Origin: Opitutaceae bacterium
GTDB taxonomy: Bacteria; Verrucomicrobiota; Verrucomicrobiia; Opitutales; Opitutaceae
Assembly (NCBI GenBank): GCA_030693515.1
Contig: JAUYAK010000057.1
Span: forward strand, 114,589 to 178,588
Direction of reading: 5' to 3'
Length of the DNA stretch: 64,000 nucleotides
The translations under genes were made by a program, and so were the position numbers. The notes under the pieces were generated by a model. It saw nothing but the letters and a program-made list of their open reading frames with translations. It was not told where the DNA came from and made no database searches. Within the stretch, counting starts at the first letter, position 1. Each line of letters begins with the position of its first letter. Shown here in pieces: positions 53,373 to 62,467 of this stretch.

Positions 53373-54290
53373 ATGAAATCCACCCGCCGTCAATTTTTCC
53401 ACGACACCGCCCTTGGCCTTGGTGCGCTTGCTTCGCTGGCCGCCCCCGGCGTCCTTTCCGCCGCCGAAAAGGCCGCGAAGAAAAGCTCCGTGCCAACGCA
53501 ATCATTTGTCACCGGCAAGTCCAAGCATCACATCGGCATGGTGACCTACAATCTCGGCAAGGACTGGGATATCGAGACCATCATCAAGAACTGCACCGCG
53601 GCCAAATTCACTGGCGTCGAGCTGCGCACTACGCACAAGCACGGTGTCGAGGTTACGTTGAGCAAGGCTGAGCGCGCCGAAGTGAAAAAACGTTTCGCCG
53701 ATTCCCCCGTGCAGCTCGTGAGCCTCGGCAGCATTTTCGACTACCATACTCCGGACCAAGCCAAACTCCGCAAAGACATCGAAGCCACCAAAGCCTACCT
53801 CGACCTCGCACACGACGTCGGCGCGACCGGTGTTAAGGTGCGGCCAAACGGTTTGCCGAAGGACGTGCCCGAGGAAAAAACTCTCGAACAGATCGGGCTT
53901 TCGCTCCGCGAAGTTGGCCAGTATGGCGCCAGTCTCGGCCAGCAAATCCGCCTCGAAATCCACGGCAACGAGACCGTTCGCGTCCCGCGCTGCAAACGGA
54001 TCATGGATATCGCCGATCACCCGATGGTCGGCGTCTGCTGGAACTCCAACGGCACCGACCTCGAGGACGGCGGCTTCGACGCCAACTTCGACCGTGTGAA
54101 GAACAAGATCTTCACAGTGCATCTCCGCGACATCTATCTCGAAGAATATCCCTTCCGCCGTCTCTTCACGCGCCTGAATGAAATCAATTTCACCGGTCAC
54201 GCCTTCGCCGAGATTCCAGAAAGCGCCGATCCCGTGCGCGTGATGAAATACTTTCGCAGCATCTGGCTCGCCTATCAGGGACTGCTGTAG
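53373..54290 (+). CDS. Exported sugar phosphate isomerase/epimerase-like TIM-barrel protein
   Basis: 305 residues. Signal-like start MKSTRRQFFHDTALGLGALA (R-R-Q-F-F, Tat-like). The xylose-isomerase-like TIM barrel shows I-G-M-V-T-Y-N-L-G, TGVELRTTHKHGVEVTLSKA, G-V-K-V-R-P-N-G-L-P, IRLEIHGNETVRVP and IFTVHLRDIYLEEYPF, the last two giving metal-binding Glu and His. Family members epimerise, isomerise or dehydrate keto-sugars. Next to two Gfo/Idh oxidases it may act on 3-keto-sugars in the periplasm. Confidence 0.88.
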   Translation: MKSTRRQFFHDTALGLGALASLAAPGVLSAAEKAAKKSSVPTQSFVTGKSKHHIGMVTYNLGKDWDIETIIKNCTAAKFTGVELRTTHKHGVEVTLSKAERAEVKKRFADSPVQLVSLGSIFDYHTPDQAKLRKDIEATKAYLDLAHDVGATGVKVRPNGLPKDVPEEKTLEQIGLSLREVGQYGASLGQQIRLEIHGNETVRVPRCKRIMDIADHPMVGVCWNSNGTDLEDGGFDANFDRVKNKIFTVHLRDIYLEEYPFRRLFTRLNEINFTGHAFAEIPESADPVRVMKYFRSIWLAYQGLL

Positions 54291-54370
54291 CTGCGCGTCC
54301 TTCGTTTCAAACCGCACCTGGCTTTTCCTTCCCTCTATCACTGCACAAGCATGCGCCCCTCGACCGCCCT

Positions 54371-55777
54371 ATGAAACCAACCCAACGCAGAGAATTCATC
54401 AAACAGTCCGCCATCGGCACGGCCGGGATCACGATCGGTGCCATGGGCTTCAGCGCCAAATCCTACGCTGCGATCCCCGGCGCCAATGAGCGAATCAACG
54501 TCGCCGTCATCGGCATTCGCAATCAGGGCACGCTCCACCTCAACACCCTCTGCGGTCTCAAGGACAGCCATAACGTGCAGGTCCGCACCGTCTGCGATAC
54601 GGACGAAAATCTCTTCGCCGCCGGCGTGAAGCTCGTCGAAGACAAAACCGGCGCGAAACCCGCGACCACCTGGGACCTGCGCACCGTGTTTGACGACAAA
54701 GCGATCGACGCCGTCTCCATCGTCACACCCAACCACTGGCACGCGCTCGCGACGATCTGGGCCTGCCAGGCCGGCAAGCATGTCTACGTCGAGAAACCCG
54801 CCTCCCACAATATCTGGGAGGGACGCAAGATGATCGATGCTGCGCGCAAATATCGGCGCCGCGTCCAAGTCGGCCTCAACAACCGCTCCTCCCGCGGCGT
54901 CATCGAGGCGACGGCGTTTCTCCACAGCGGCGGCATCGGCGAACTCTACCTCGCCCGCGCGCTCTGTTTTAAAGCCCGCGATTCTTATGGTCGTTCCGCC
55001 GACGGGCAGCCGCCCGCCGGGTTCCACTACGACCGCTGGCTCGGGCCCGCGCCCGACCGTCCCTACAACGAGAAACGCAGTCACTACAACTGGCACTGGT
55101 ATTGGGACACCGGCAGCGGAGACACTGGCAACACCGGCTCGCACCAACTCGACCTCGCCCGCTGGGGTATGGCGAAGAATGAGCATCCCGTCTTAATCTA
55201 CTCCGCTGGCGGCCTCTACGGCTTCCGTCACGACGACGGCCCGCGCACGCCCGGCGTCCGGGTTTACGGCGGCGTCGAGGCCTACGGCCACGACCAAACG
55301 TCGCAGGAGACACCGAACACCCAAACCGCCGTCTACAAATACGCCGACGGCACGATGATCGAATTCGAAGCCCGCGGACGCTACACGAATCACGAGGGCA
55401 GCCGCGGCCAGGAAGTGGGCAACCTCTTCTTCGGCTCCGAAGGCTGGCTCGAACTCGGCGGCAGCACCTGGAAAGCCTATCGTCGCCGCGGCAAAGAACC
55501 CTTCGCCGGCTCCAAGGAAACCGAAGCCGGCTGGAAGGGAGAACACTGGGGCAACTTCCTTGACGCCCTCCGCTCCGGTAAAGATTCGGATCTGCACGCA
55601 GATATCCTCGAAGGCCACCTCTCCACGTCGCTGCCGCACCTCGCCAACATCTCCTATCGCGTCGGCCGCTCACTCACATTTCACGGTGCGACAGAAAAAT
55701 TCCGCAATGACCGCGAGGCGGACGCCCTCCTCACTCGCGTCTACCGCAAGCCATACGTCGTGCCGGAAACTGTATGA
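54371..55777 (+). CDS. Gfo/Idh/MocA family oxidoreductase, Tat-exported
   Basis: 468 residues. The Tat-type signal MKPTQRREFIKQSAIGTAGI has R6-R7. The Rossmann part is INVAVIGIRNQGTLHLNTLC, with T-V-C-D-T-D and T-P-N-H-W-H-A-L, and the E-K-P motif is in HVYVEKPASHNIWEGRKMID. The C-terminal substrate domain has GNTGSHQLDLARWGM and FYGF-type GGLYGFRHDDGPRTPGVRVY. The usual G-x-G-x-x-G reads G-I-R-N-Q-G, which is tolerated in this export branch. It lies 80 bases after the isomerase gene and is probably co-transcribed. Confidence 0.91.
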   Translation: MKPTQRREFIKQSAIGTAGITIGAMGFSAKSYAAIPGANERINVAVIGIRNQGTLHLNTLCGLKDSHNVQVRTVCDTDENLFAAGVKLVEDKTGAKPATTWDLRTVFDDKAIDAVSIVTPNHWHALATIWACQAGKHVYVEKPASHNIWEGRKMIDAARKYRRRVQVGLNNRSSRGVIEATAFLHSGGIGELYLARALCFKARDSYGRSADGQPPAGFHYDRWLGPAPDRPYNEKRSHYNWHWYWDTGSGDTGNTGSHQLDLARWGMAKNEHPVLIYSAGGLYGFRHDDGPRTPGVRVYGGVEAYGHDQTSQETPNTQTAVYKYADGTMIEFEARGRYTNHEGSRGQEVGNLFFGSEGWLELGGSTWKAYRRRGKEPFAGSKETEAGWKGEHWGNFLDALRSGKDSDLHADILEGHLSTSLPHLANISYRVGRSLTFHGATEKFRNDREADALLTRVYRKPYVVPETV

Positions 55778-55869
55778 CGTGCCTGCATCTCTGGTTTCAA
55801 CCCCACAGGTTACCCATCACCGGGCGACCGGTTTGTCTCATTGCTTCACGCCGTTGTGAGGCGAAGCCG

Positions 55870-55940
55870 GCATCCCCACCCCCCGTTGATTCCGGGGGTT
55901 TCCGCCGCGTCGTAGGTCCAGTAGAATATTCGCATAAAGC
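55870..55940 (+). repeat. Leader repeat, copy 3
   Basis: CACCCCCCGTTGATTCCGGG, then GGTTTCCGCCG, then GTAGAATATTCGCATAAAGC. It aligns with 51197-51262 in both end blocks and spacing. It lies before the second Gfo/Idh gene and just upstream of the LacI-type operator candidate at 55973. Confidence 0.5.
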
Positions 55941-55972
55941 AATCCCCACCATCGATTCCTTCAGTCACAGCA

Positions 55973-55987
55973 GGAAAGCGCTTGCCC
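55973..55987 (+). promoter_or_regulatory. LacI-family operator candidate 1
   Basis: GGAAAGCGCTTGCCC: A-A-G-C-G-C-T-T with the central CG typical of LacI-family sites and near-symmetric flanks. It differs at two positions from GGCAAGCGGTTGCCC at 63602-63616. It lies 81 bases before the Gfo/Idh gene at 56069 and thus before the TonB receptor that follows it. The LacI regulator at 62468 is the obvious candidate binder. Confidence 0.6.
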
Positions 55988-56068
55988 ATTTAACCACGAC
56001 ATCACCAACCATCGGCGTTTCCTCTCTCACATTGATTGAAAAAACTCTCCCGCTCCACCCACTCAATC

Positions 56069-57349
56069 ATGAAAAATGCGTTCCTTCCCCGCCGGGATTT
56101 CCTCAAAGCCTCCGCGACACTCGCCGCCGGCGCCGCCCTTAACCGGCCGCTTACCGCCGGCGAACGCGCCCGCTCCATCGGCGCCAACTCCCGCATTCGC
56201 ATCGCTCAAATCGGCTGCGGCAGTCGAGGCCGCCTGGCACATTTGGAAAAAGGCATCATCCCCCACCTCGCCGCCACGAATTTCGAAGTCGTCGCTCTTG
56301 CCGATCCATGGAGCAAGGCCCTTGAGGAAACCAATGCCCTCGTAAAAGCCACTTTCGGACGCGAAGCCAAAGCCTTCTCCAACTACCGCGATCTCCTTGC
56401 GATGGATGGCATCGATGCCGTGATGATCGCCTCGCCCGATTTTCATCACACCACGCACCTCGCTGCCGTTGCCCAGGCCGGCAAACACATCTACGTCGAG
56501 AAACCGCTCGCCACCGATTTCGATCAACTCGTCCGTGCTTACGATGCCGCCAAAATCGCCCAAGCTGCCGGCAGCATTATCCAGGTAGGCACGCAGCTCC
56601 GCAGCATTCCCGGGATTGTAGGCGCCCGCGAAGTCATGCGGAGCGGCGCCCTCGGAAAAATCTCCCGCATCGAGGAAGCCCGCAATGGCGAGAAGCCCTA
56701 CTGGTATCAATATTTGAAGACCGATGTGGAGGCAGCCGACGTCGACTGGAGGGAGTTTCTCTGTGATAGGGAAATGCGCCCGTTCAACGGCGACCAGTTT
56801 TCCGCCTGGTTCGGCTACTACGAGTTTTGCCAGGGCCCTGTCCCGCAGTGGGGCGCGCATTTTCTCGACATGGCCCACTTCATCATGGGTTGCGGCTTCC
56901 CCGCCTCGTGCGTCTGCACCGGCGGCTCGCTTACATGGAACGACGAACACAAGTTCACCGTCCCCGACTGTGTGCAGGCCACGTGGATTTACCCCGAAGG
57001 ATTCATGCTCACGAGTTCGAACAATTTCGGCAACAGCGCGGGCAATACCCGCAAGTTTTTCGGCACCAAAGGCACGCTCTCCATCGACAACTGGAACGCC
57101 CCCACCTACTCCGCCGACGGGGGGCCCAAACGCGCCGGTAAGATCCGCGGCAAGATGGAGATCAAACCCGTCGAGCGCCCGGATCATTTTCTGAACTGGC
57201 TGCAATGCATGCGCACCGGCGAAACCCCGCATGCCTCGATCGACGCCGGTTACCAGCACGCCGTCGCGGTTCTCATGGCTGTCAAGGCCTACGAAACCGG
57301 CCGGAAAACCATCTACGATCACCAACAGCGAGCGATTCGCACCGCTTGA
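56069..57349 (+). CDS. Gfo/Idh/MocA family oxidoreductase, Tat-exported
   Basis: 426 residues from the ATG at 56069 (an upstream TTG is unlikely). The Tat-type signal is MKNAFLPRRDFLKASATLAA, with R9-R10. The cofactor motif I-A-Q-I-G-C-G-S-R-G-R precedes V-A-L-A-D-P-W, A-S-P-D-F-H-H-T and HIYVEKPLATDFDQLV with the catalytic-site K. The C-terminal domain has GPVPQWGAHFLDMAHFIM. It is a periplasmic sugar oxidoreductase by family, substrate unknown. It is 47 bases before the TonB receptor gene, behind a LacI-type operator, so oxidation and uptake are likely controlled together. Confidence 0.92.
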   Translation: MKNAFLPRRDFLKASATLAAGAALNRPLTAGERARSIGANSRIRIAQIGCGSRGRLAHLEKGIIPHLAATNFEVVALADPWSKALEETNALVKATFGREAKAFSNYRDLLAMDGIDAVMIASPDFHHTTHLAAVAQAGKHIYVEKPLATDFDQLVRAYDAAKIAQAAGSIIQVGTQLRSIPGIVGAREVMRSGALGKISRIEEARNGEKPYWYQYLKTDVEAADVDWREFLCDREMRPFNGDQFSAWFGYYEFCQGPVPQWGAHFLDMAHFIMGCGFPASCVCTGGSLTWNDEHKFTVPDCVQATWIYPEGFMLTSSNNFGNSAGNTRKFFGTKGTLSIDNWNAPTYSADGGPKRAGKIRGKMEIKPVERPDHFLNWLQCMRTGETPHASIDAGYQHAVAVLMAVKAYETGRKTIYDHQQRAIRTA

Positions 57350-57396
57350 AAGCGAAGCCTCACTCCGTCGAAGCCCAGCCCACCACCCGCCCCACC

Positions 57397-60327
57397 ATGA
57401 CTACCACCAAGACCGTGCATCCCAAAAAAACATCCCACCTGATCGGCCGCCTGCTTATCCTGCTCGTCGCGCCAGTTGCCATCGCCGCCGATGCGACCAG
57501 CGGCCCTACTACCACCCGATCCGCAACTCCGTCCGGCGACGAAGTCGTCGAGCTCACTCCGTTTACCGTCAACGCGAGCGATGACCGCGGCTACCAAGCT
57601 CAAAGTTCCCTCACCGGCAGTCGGATGAAGACCGATCTCAAAGACATTGCGGCTCCCACCTCGTCGTTCACCGAACAATTCCTCCTCGATACCGCGATCA
57701 CCAACACCGACGACCTCGCGCGCTTCATGCTCAGCACGGAGTCTGATTTCGGCGAGGATGCCGGCGGGCAAAACCGCCTCTTTTCGGGCACCGCCAAACC
57801 GCTCCGGATGCGCGGCCTTGGCGGTGGCGAAGTCACCACCAATTTTTTCCGGACCGGCGGGCGAGGCGATTCGTTTAGCCTCGAACGCATCGACCAGTCC
57901 CGCGGCCCCAACGCCATCCTCTTCGGCGTGGGCAATCCCGGCGGAATCATCAACGCCACCACCAAACGCGCCCGTCTCAACGCCAACAGCAATCTCGTCG
58001 CCGGCCAAGTCCGCACCTACGGAGGCACGCGCATCGAGGGCGACTACAATCACGTGATCCTCCGTGACCGCCTCGCCTTCCGCCTCGCCGCCGTGCAGGG
58101 CCGGACGAACAGTTGGCGCAATCACCAGTTCAACGACGAGGATCGCCTCTTCGGCACCGTCAAATTCCGGCTCTCGCCAAAGACGGAACTCAACGCCGAA
58201 GCCGAGACCGGTCGCTCCCACCGGCGCAATAACCGCACGTTCACCGCGCTCGATGCCTACACGCCGTGGCTCGCCGCCGGCAAGCCCCTCTCCGCCGTCG
58301 CCGTTCCGGGCAGTATCGAACGCACGGCGGGCGCGACGGCCACCTGGCTCGTCTACGACGCCGCCACGACTTCACTCATGAACCGCTCCGCCTCGTCGCG
58401 CACCTCGCCCCGCGCGCTCGTCGGCGGCGATCCCACGCTCACCGATTTCTCCGTGCTGCCCCGCGAGACCTCCATCCTCGGGCCCGGCATGGGCCAGGAC
58501 AACACCTCCAATCGCCTCTCCGCGTTCCTCACCCACGCCTTCACGCGCGATCTCAATGTCGAAGTCGCCGCGATGCGCCTCGACGACCACTTCTACAATA
58601 AGGATGCACAGCAAAACCTCGGCACCTATCTCCGCGCCGATCCCAGCCCCACGCTGCCCACCGGCGCACCGAATCCCAACGTTGGCCGCGCCTTCCTCGA
58701 ATCGCAGATGCAACGCAACTATCGCGACACCCGCACCGATGCCGTGCGCGCCAGCGGCAGCTACAAATTTACTCTCGGCCGCTATTTCGGTTCCCACACG
58801 CTCGCGGGCGTCGCCGAATACAATTTCGAGAAGATGACCGGCGTGCAGCTGAAAGAGTTCGTCACTTCGCCCAACGCCCCGACGCTCGCCAACCCCGAGA
58901 ACAACAACAACCGCGTCTGGCGCCGCACCTACGTCGATCTCAACGGCCCCTCCGGCAATATCTTTCTCGCCGACTGGCGCACTTCCAGCCCCAGCGGACT
59001 CACCGATCCGATCAGCGGCCGGGCCTACCAGATCGACTGGATTTCATTCGGCAACGGCACGCAGTTCACCTCCACCGAGAGCAAGTCCTACATCGGGATG
59101 CTCCAAAGCAGTTTCTGGAACAAACGCATCAACACCGTCGTCGGCCTGAGCCGCGACGAGCGCACCGCCTATAATTCCTCGCAAGTGCGCACTCCGCTCG
59201 CCGGCTTCACCACCGGCGTCCTCACCGCCGTGCGCGACCACACCGGCAACGAAGGCTCCGCCCGAAACATCACCTTCAGCGGCGTCTTCCACGCGACGCA
59301 CTGGCTCGGGCTCACCTACAGCAAAGCCGAAAACAGCGGCCTGCCCAACGCCAGTGGCTCGATCCCGTCGCCCGACGGCACCCTGGCCAACCAGCGCCCA
59401 CCGCGCCCCCTCGGCCGGAGCCAGGATATGGGCTTCAAACTGGATTTGTTCGACCGCCGCCTCTTCCTCAATGCCCTCTATTTCCAGACCACCGCTGGCA
59501 ACGACTTTGATTTTTCCCCTCCGGTCACCCAGGCCAGCATCAATTCGATTTGGGATGCCCTCGCCGCCAACGGCATCAACGATCCCGCCACCAACGCCCC
59601 GATCATCTCGCCGCGCGATGTGGTCACGGGCTCGACCTTCGCCTCGCGCACGCAGGGCTACGAAGTCGACCTGACGGCGAACCCGACGAAAAATTGGCGT
59701 CTCTTCCTCAACTATTCCCGCACCAAGACCGCGCGCACGAATATCGCCCCTGAGATGGCCAACTACATCGCCCGCATGCGCGGGCTCTGGACCCAGGACT
59801 CGCGCGGCCGTCTCTACCTCGTGGGCCGCGGCACCGGCCTCGCTCCGCAGGAGCGCGACGGCAACAACACCGCCGACACCATCGCCGAGCAACTCGACGT
59901 CATCGATGCCAGTATCCTTAACTCGATCACGCTCGCCAACGGCCGGCGGCCCCTCGGACAGGTCCCGCAAAAAATGAATTTCCGCACCTCATATGACTTC
60001 ACCGAAGGCGCGCTGAAAGGCGTCGGCGTCGGCGGCGCGTTGCGCTGGGCCGACCGCCCCATCGTGCGTTTCGTCGCACCTACCGCGACCACCGGCAGCG
60101 TCGTCGCATTCGGCGAACGACAGGTATTCGCAGATCTCAACCTCGGCTACCGCCGGAAGTTCACGCTCTTTCACCGCAACGTAAACTGGTCCCTCCAGCT
60201 CAACGTCGATAACGTCCTCAATGACGACAAATTTGTCGTCCTCCGGCAAAACACGGCCGGTGAAATCCTGAACTACCGGTTCAACGAACCGCGCCAGTGG
60301 ATTTTCACCAACCGGTTCACCTTCTAA
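57397..60327 (+). CDS. TonB-dependent outer-membrane receptor
   Basis: 976 residues from the ATG at 57397. The signal peptide core is LLILLVAPVAIAA (19-31). There is no STN domain. The plug opens with L-T-P-F-T-V (53-58) and GYQAQSSLTGSRMKTDLKDI, followed by S-R-G-P-N-A-I-L-F-G-V-G-N-P-G-G. The barrel ends P-R-Q-W-I-F-T-N-R-F-T-F with a terminal Phe. It imports a large or scarce ligand using TonB energy; the adjacent glycosidase, sulfatase and oxidoreductase genes point to a saccharide. No SusD partner is present, as expected for Verrucomicrobiota. Confidence 0.95.
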   Translation: MTTTKTVHPKKTSHLIGRLLILLVAPVAIAADATSGPTTTRSATPSGDEVVELTPFTVNASDDRGYQAQSSLTGSRMKTDLKDIAAPTSSFTEQFLLDTAITNTDDLARFMLSTESDFGEDAGGQNRLFSGTAKPLRMRGLGGGEVTTNFFRTGGRGDSFSLERIDQSRGPNAILFGVGNPGGIINATTKRARLNANSNLVAGQVRTYGGTRIEGDYNHVILRDRLAFRLAAVQGRTNSWRNHQFNDEDRLFGTVKFRLSPKTELNAEAETGRSHRRNNRTFTALDAYTPWLAAGKPLSAVAVPGSIERTAGATATWLVYDAATTSLMNRSASSRTSPRALVGGDPTLTDFSVLPRETSILGPGMGQDNTSNRLSAFLTHAFTRDLNVEVAAMRLDDHFYNKDAQQNLGTYLRADPSPTLPTGAPNPNVGRAFLESQMQRNYRDTRTDAVRASGSYKFTLGRYFGSHTLAGVAEYNFEKMTGVQLKEFVTSPNAPTLANPENNNNRVWRRTYVDLNGPSGNIFLADWRTSSPSGLTDPISGRAYQIDWISFGNGTQFTSTESKSYIGMLQSSFWNKRINTVVGLSRDERTAYNSSQVRTPLAGFTTGVLTAVRDHTGNEGSARNITFSGVFHATHWLGLTYSKAENSGLPNASGSIPSPDGTLANQRPPRPLGRSQDMGFKLDLFDRRLFLNALYFQTTAGNDFDFSPPVTQASINSIWDALAANGINDPATNAPIISPRDVVTGSTFASRTQGYEVDLTANPTKNWRLFLNYSRTKTARTNIAPEMANYIARMRGLWTQDSRGRLYLVGRGTGLAPQERDGNNTADTIAEQLDVIDASILNSITLANGRRPLGQVPQKMNFRTSYDFTEGALKGVGVGGALRWADRPIVRFVAPTATTGSVVAFGERQVFADLNLGYRRKFTLFHRNVNWSLQLNVDNVLNDDKFVVLRQNTAGEILNYRFNEPRQWIFTNRFTF

Positions 60328-60389
60328 AGTGAAACCACCAGTGAGAAATCCTTTGGCCACGAAAACAGTCCATGGTCCTCTCCTGCCAC

Positions 60390-60571
60390 GGCCCATCGGT
60401 CAGCTGCGCAACATCGTCGTCACCGGCGTGCGCGCCACGCTCTCGACGCGTCCCGTCCTCGTGCCGGCCAGCGCCACGCGCACCAGCCGTGTCACCAACT
60501 TCACCGGCGGCCTCCCCGGCCACCCGATCCCGAACATCACGCTCGCCGCCGCCGTCAAAACGACACTTTAG
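60390..60571 (+). pseudogene. 3' remnant of a GH28-type gene
   Basis: Right after the receptor gene the frame reads RPIGQLRNIVVTGVRATLST, then VTNFTGGLPGHPIPNITLAA and a stop soon after. L-R-N-I-V-V-T-G-V and G-L-P-G-H-P-I-x-N-I-T-L are the beta-helix rungs seen near the end of GH28 polygalacturonase-like proteins. No catalytic region or start exists. I read it as a deleted pectin-type hydrolase that once sat between receptor and sulfatase. Confidence 0.55.
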
Positions 60572-60703
60572 CAAGCGACCAATCCCACCCTCACCCGCGC
60601 CCGGCGCCTGCAGTAACCAGCGCACAACGCGTAAACAGCGACAAAATCCTTGATCGATTTTCTTGCGCCTTCTGAACCGATTTTCCGCCAACCTCCCTGC
60701 CGT

Positions 60704-62155
60704 ATGAATTACCTCCGCCTCCTCAACCTCGCCGCGCTCCTATCGCCTTTCGCCCTCTTCGTTTCACCGGCTTCCGCCGCCGCGCCCGCAGCAAAGCCCA
60801 ACATCCTCTTCCTCCTCTCCGACGACCACAGCTACCCGCACCTCGGCGCCTACGGCAACCGCGACCTCCGCACGCCCGCGCTCGACGGCCTCGCCGCGCA
60901 GGGCCTGCGCTTCGACCGCATGTTCGTCGCCTGTCCACAGTGCGTGCCGTCGCGCGCCACGCTCATGACCGGCCGCTCGCCCGTCTCGATCAAGATGGTG
61001 CGCTTCACCTCCGCGCTCCCCGCCGGACTGCCCGCGCTCCCCGATCAGCTCCGCGACCGCGCCGGCTATTTCACCGGCGTTGGTGGTCGCAGCTACCACC
61101 TCGACGGCCCGCCGCCCAACGGCAAGCACGCCGCCCCGGTCATCAGCGGCGTGCTCGACGGGAAAAAACTCCGCACCTTCAAGCAGCGCGTGAACTTCGT
61201 GGACAACGGCGGCGTGAAGGATTTCGACGCCGTCCTCGGCCGCTTTCTCGACGCCGCGCCGAAAAACCAGCCCTGGTTCTTCTGGCTCGGCTTCAGCGAT
61301 CCGCATCACGTGTGGGATGCGAGCCGCGCCGGCTCGCGCATCGATCCCGCGAAGCTCACCCTCCCGCCCTATCTCCCCGACCTCCCCGAAGTCCGGGCCG
61401 ACTACGCACGCTACCTCGCCGAGATCGAGCACCTCGACGACGATGTCGGCGCCGTGCTCGCGCTCCTCGAGAAGCGCGGCCAAGCGCGCGACACGATCGT
61501 CGTCTTCATGGGCGACAACGGCATGGCGTTCCCGCACGGCAAGGGCGCGCTTCACGATCCTGGCATTGCCGTGCCGCTCATGGTGCGCTGGCCCGGCGTG
61601 GTGCCGCCCGGCGGCGTCACGCGCGAACTTATCTCCGGCGAGGATTTCGCGCCCACGCTCCTCGAGATCGCCGGCGTTAAGCCGCCCGACGAGATGACCG
61701 GTGTGAGCTACCTAAAGCTCCTCCGCGGCGAGCCGTTCACCGGCCGCAAGTATATCTTCGCCGAGCGCGGCCCGCACGGCGGCGATGGCTCGATGCGCCC
61801 CGACATCCCCGCAGCGAACTTCGATCTCTCGCGCTGCGTGCGCTCCGCGAACTGGAAACTGATCTACAACTGCACGCCGCACCAGCGCGTGCAGCCCGTG
61901 GATAGCGCGGAGCAGCCGTATTGGCAGGCGATGGTGGCCGCCAACGCCGCCGGGAAACTCGCGCCCGAGTTCGTGACGGCCTACTTCACCGCGCCGCGCC
62001 CCACCTACGAACTCTACGACCTCGCCACCGATCCCGGCGAGCTGCGCAACCTCGCCGGCGACCCGCGCCACGCTGCGATCGAGCGTGAATTGAAGGTCGC
62101 GCTTACCGAAAAGATGGTCCTCGACTGGGATTTCCTCCCGACGCCGCTACGCTAG
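60704..62155 (+). CDS. Sulfatase (formylglycine-dependent, S1 family)
   Basis: 483 residues from the ATG at 60704. A signal peptide ends near 26. The metal block K-P-N-I-L-F-L-L-S-D-D-H is at 31-42 and the formylglycine site C80-V-P-S-R84 is followed by A-T-L-M-T-G-R. V-F-M-G-D-N-G-M-A-F-P-H-G-K carries further metal residues and D-P-G-E-L-R-N-L-A-G closes the family pattern. It belongs to a different branch from the sulfatase at 46366. It releases sulfate from a glycan outside the cytoplasm. The nearest genes are a TonB receptor before it and the LacI regulator after it. Confidence 0.93.
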   Translation: MNYLRLLNLAALLSPFALFVSPASAAAPAAKPNILFLLSDDHSYPHLGAYGNRDLRTPALDGLAAQGLRFDRMFVACPQCVPSRATLMTGRSPVSIKMVRFTSALPAGLPALPDQLRDRAGYFTGVGGRSYHLDGPPPNGKHAAPVISGVLDGKKLRTFKQRVNFVDNGGVKDFDAVLGRFLDAAPKNQPWFFWLGFSDPHHVWDASRAGSRIDPAKLTLPPYLPDLPEVRADYARYLAEIEHLDDDVGAVLALLEKRGQARDTIVVFMGDNGMAFPHGKGALHDPGIAVPLMVRWPGVVPPGGVTRELISGEDFAPTLLEIAGVKPPDEMTGVSYLKLLRGEPFTGRKYIFAERGPHGGDGSMRPDIPAANFDLSRCVRSANWKLIYNCTPHQRVQPVDSAEQPYWQAMVAANAAGKLAPEFVTAYFTAPRPTYELYDLATDPGELRNLAGDPRHAAIERELKVALTEKMVLDWDFLPTPLR

Positions 62156-62467
62156 GCCCGTCCGCCGCCATCTGCACGCTGTTCCTCCCCGCCGTCCGCG
62201 GAGACAGCGCGGCGAATTAAAAATCCAGCAATCCGCGCCGACCTGCTGCCTTCCTCCCAGCCCCGATCGCCAGTCGACCGTAGCTACACCGCCGTCACTA
62301 CGTCGAGCAGGGGTGGGCTTCGTTCATATCTGCGCGACTATTGCAATCGCCCCCGCAGTGCCCGTGTGGCTCAATCTCGCGAACGACGACCACACCGACG
62401 GTGCCCTCCTCGTCGGCGACAGGTTGGAGTTTGCGCCCCGCTTCGCTCCCACCTAGTCGTGCATGCC
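62156..62467. other. Spacer between sulfatase and LacI genes
   Basis: About 312 bases. One open stretch ends at 62456 (A-P-A-V-P-V-W-L-N-L-A-N-D-D) but matches nothing I recognise and has no ribosome site. I see no hairpin terminator with a T run and no operator like those at 55973 and 63602. Confidence 0.45.
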
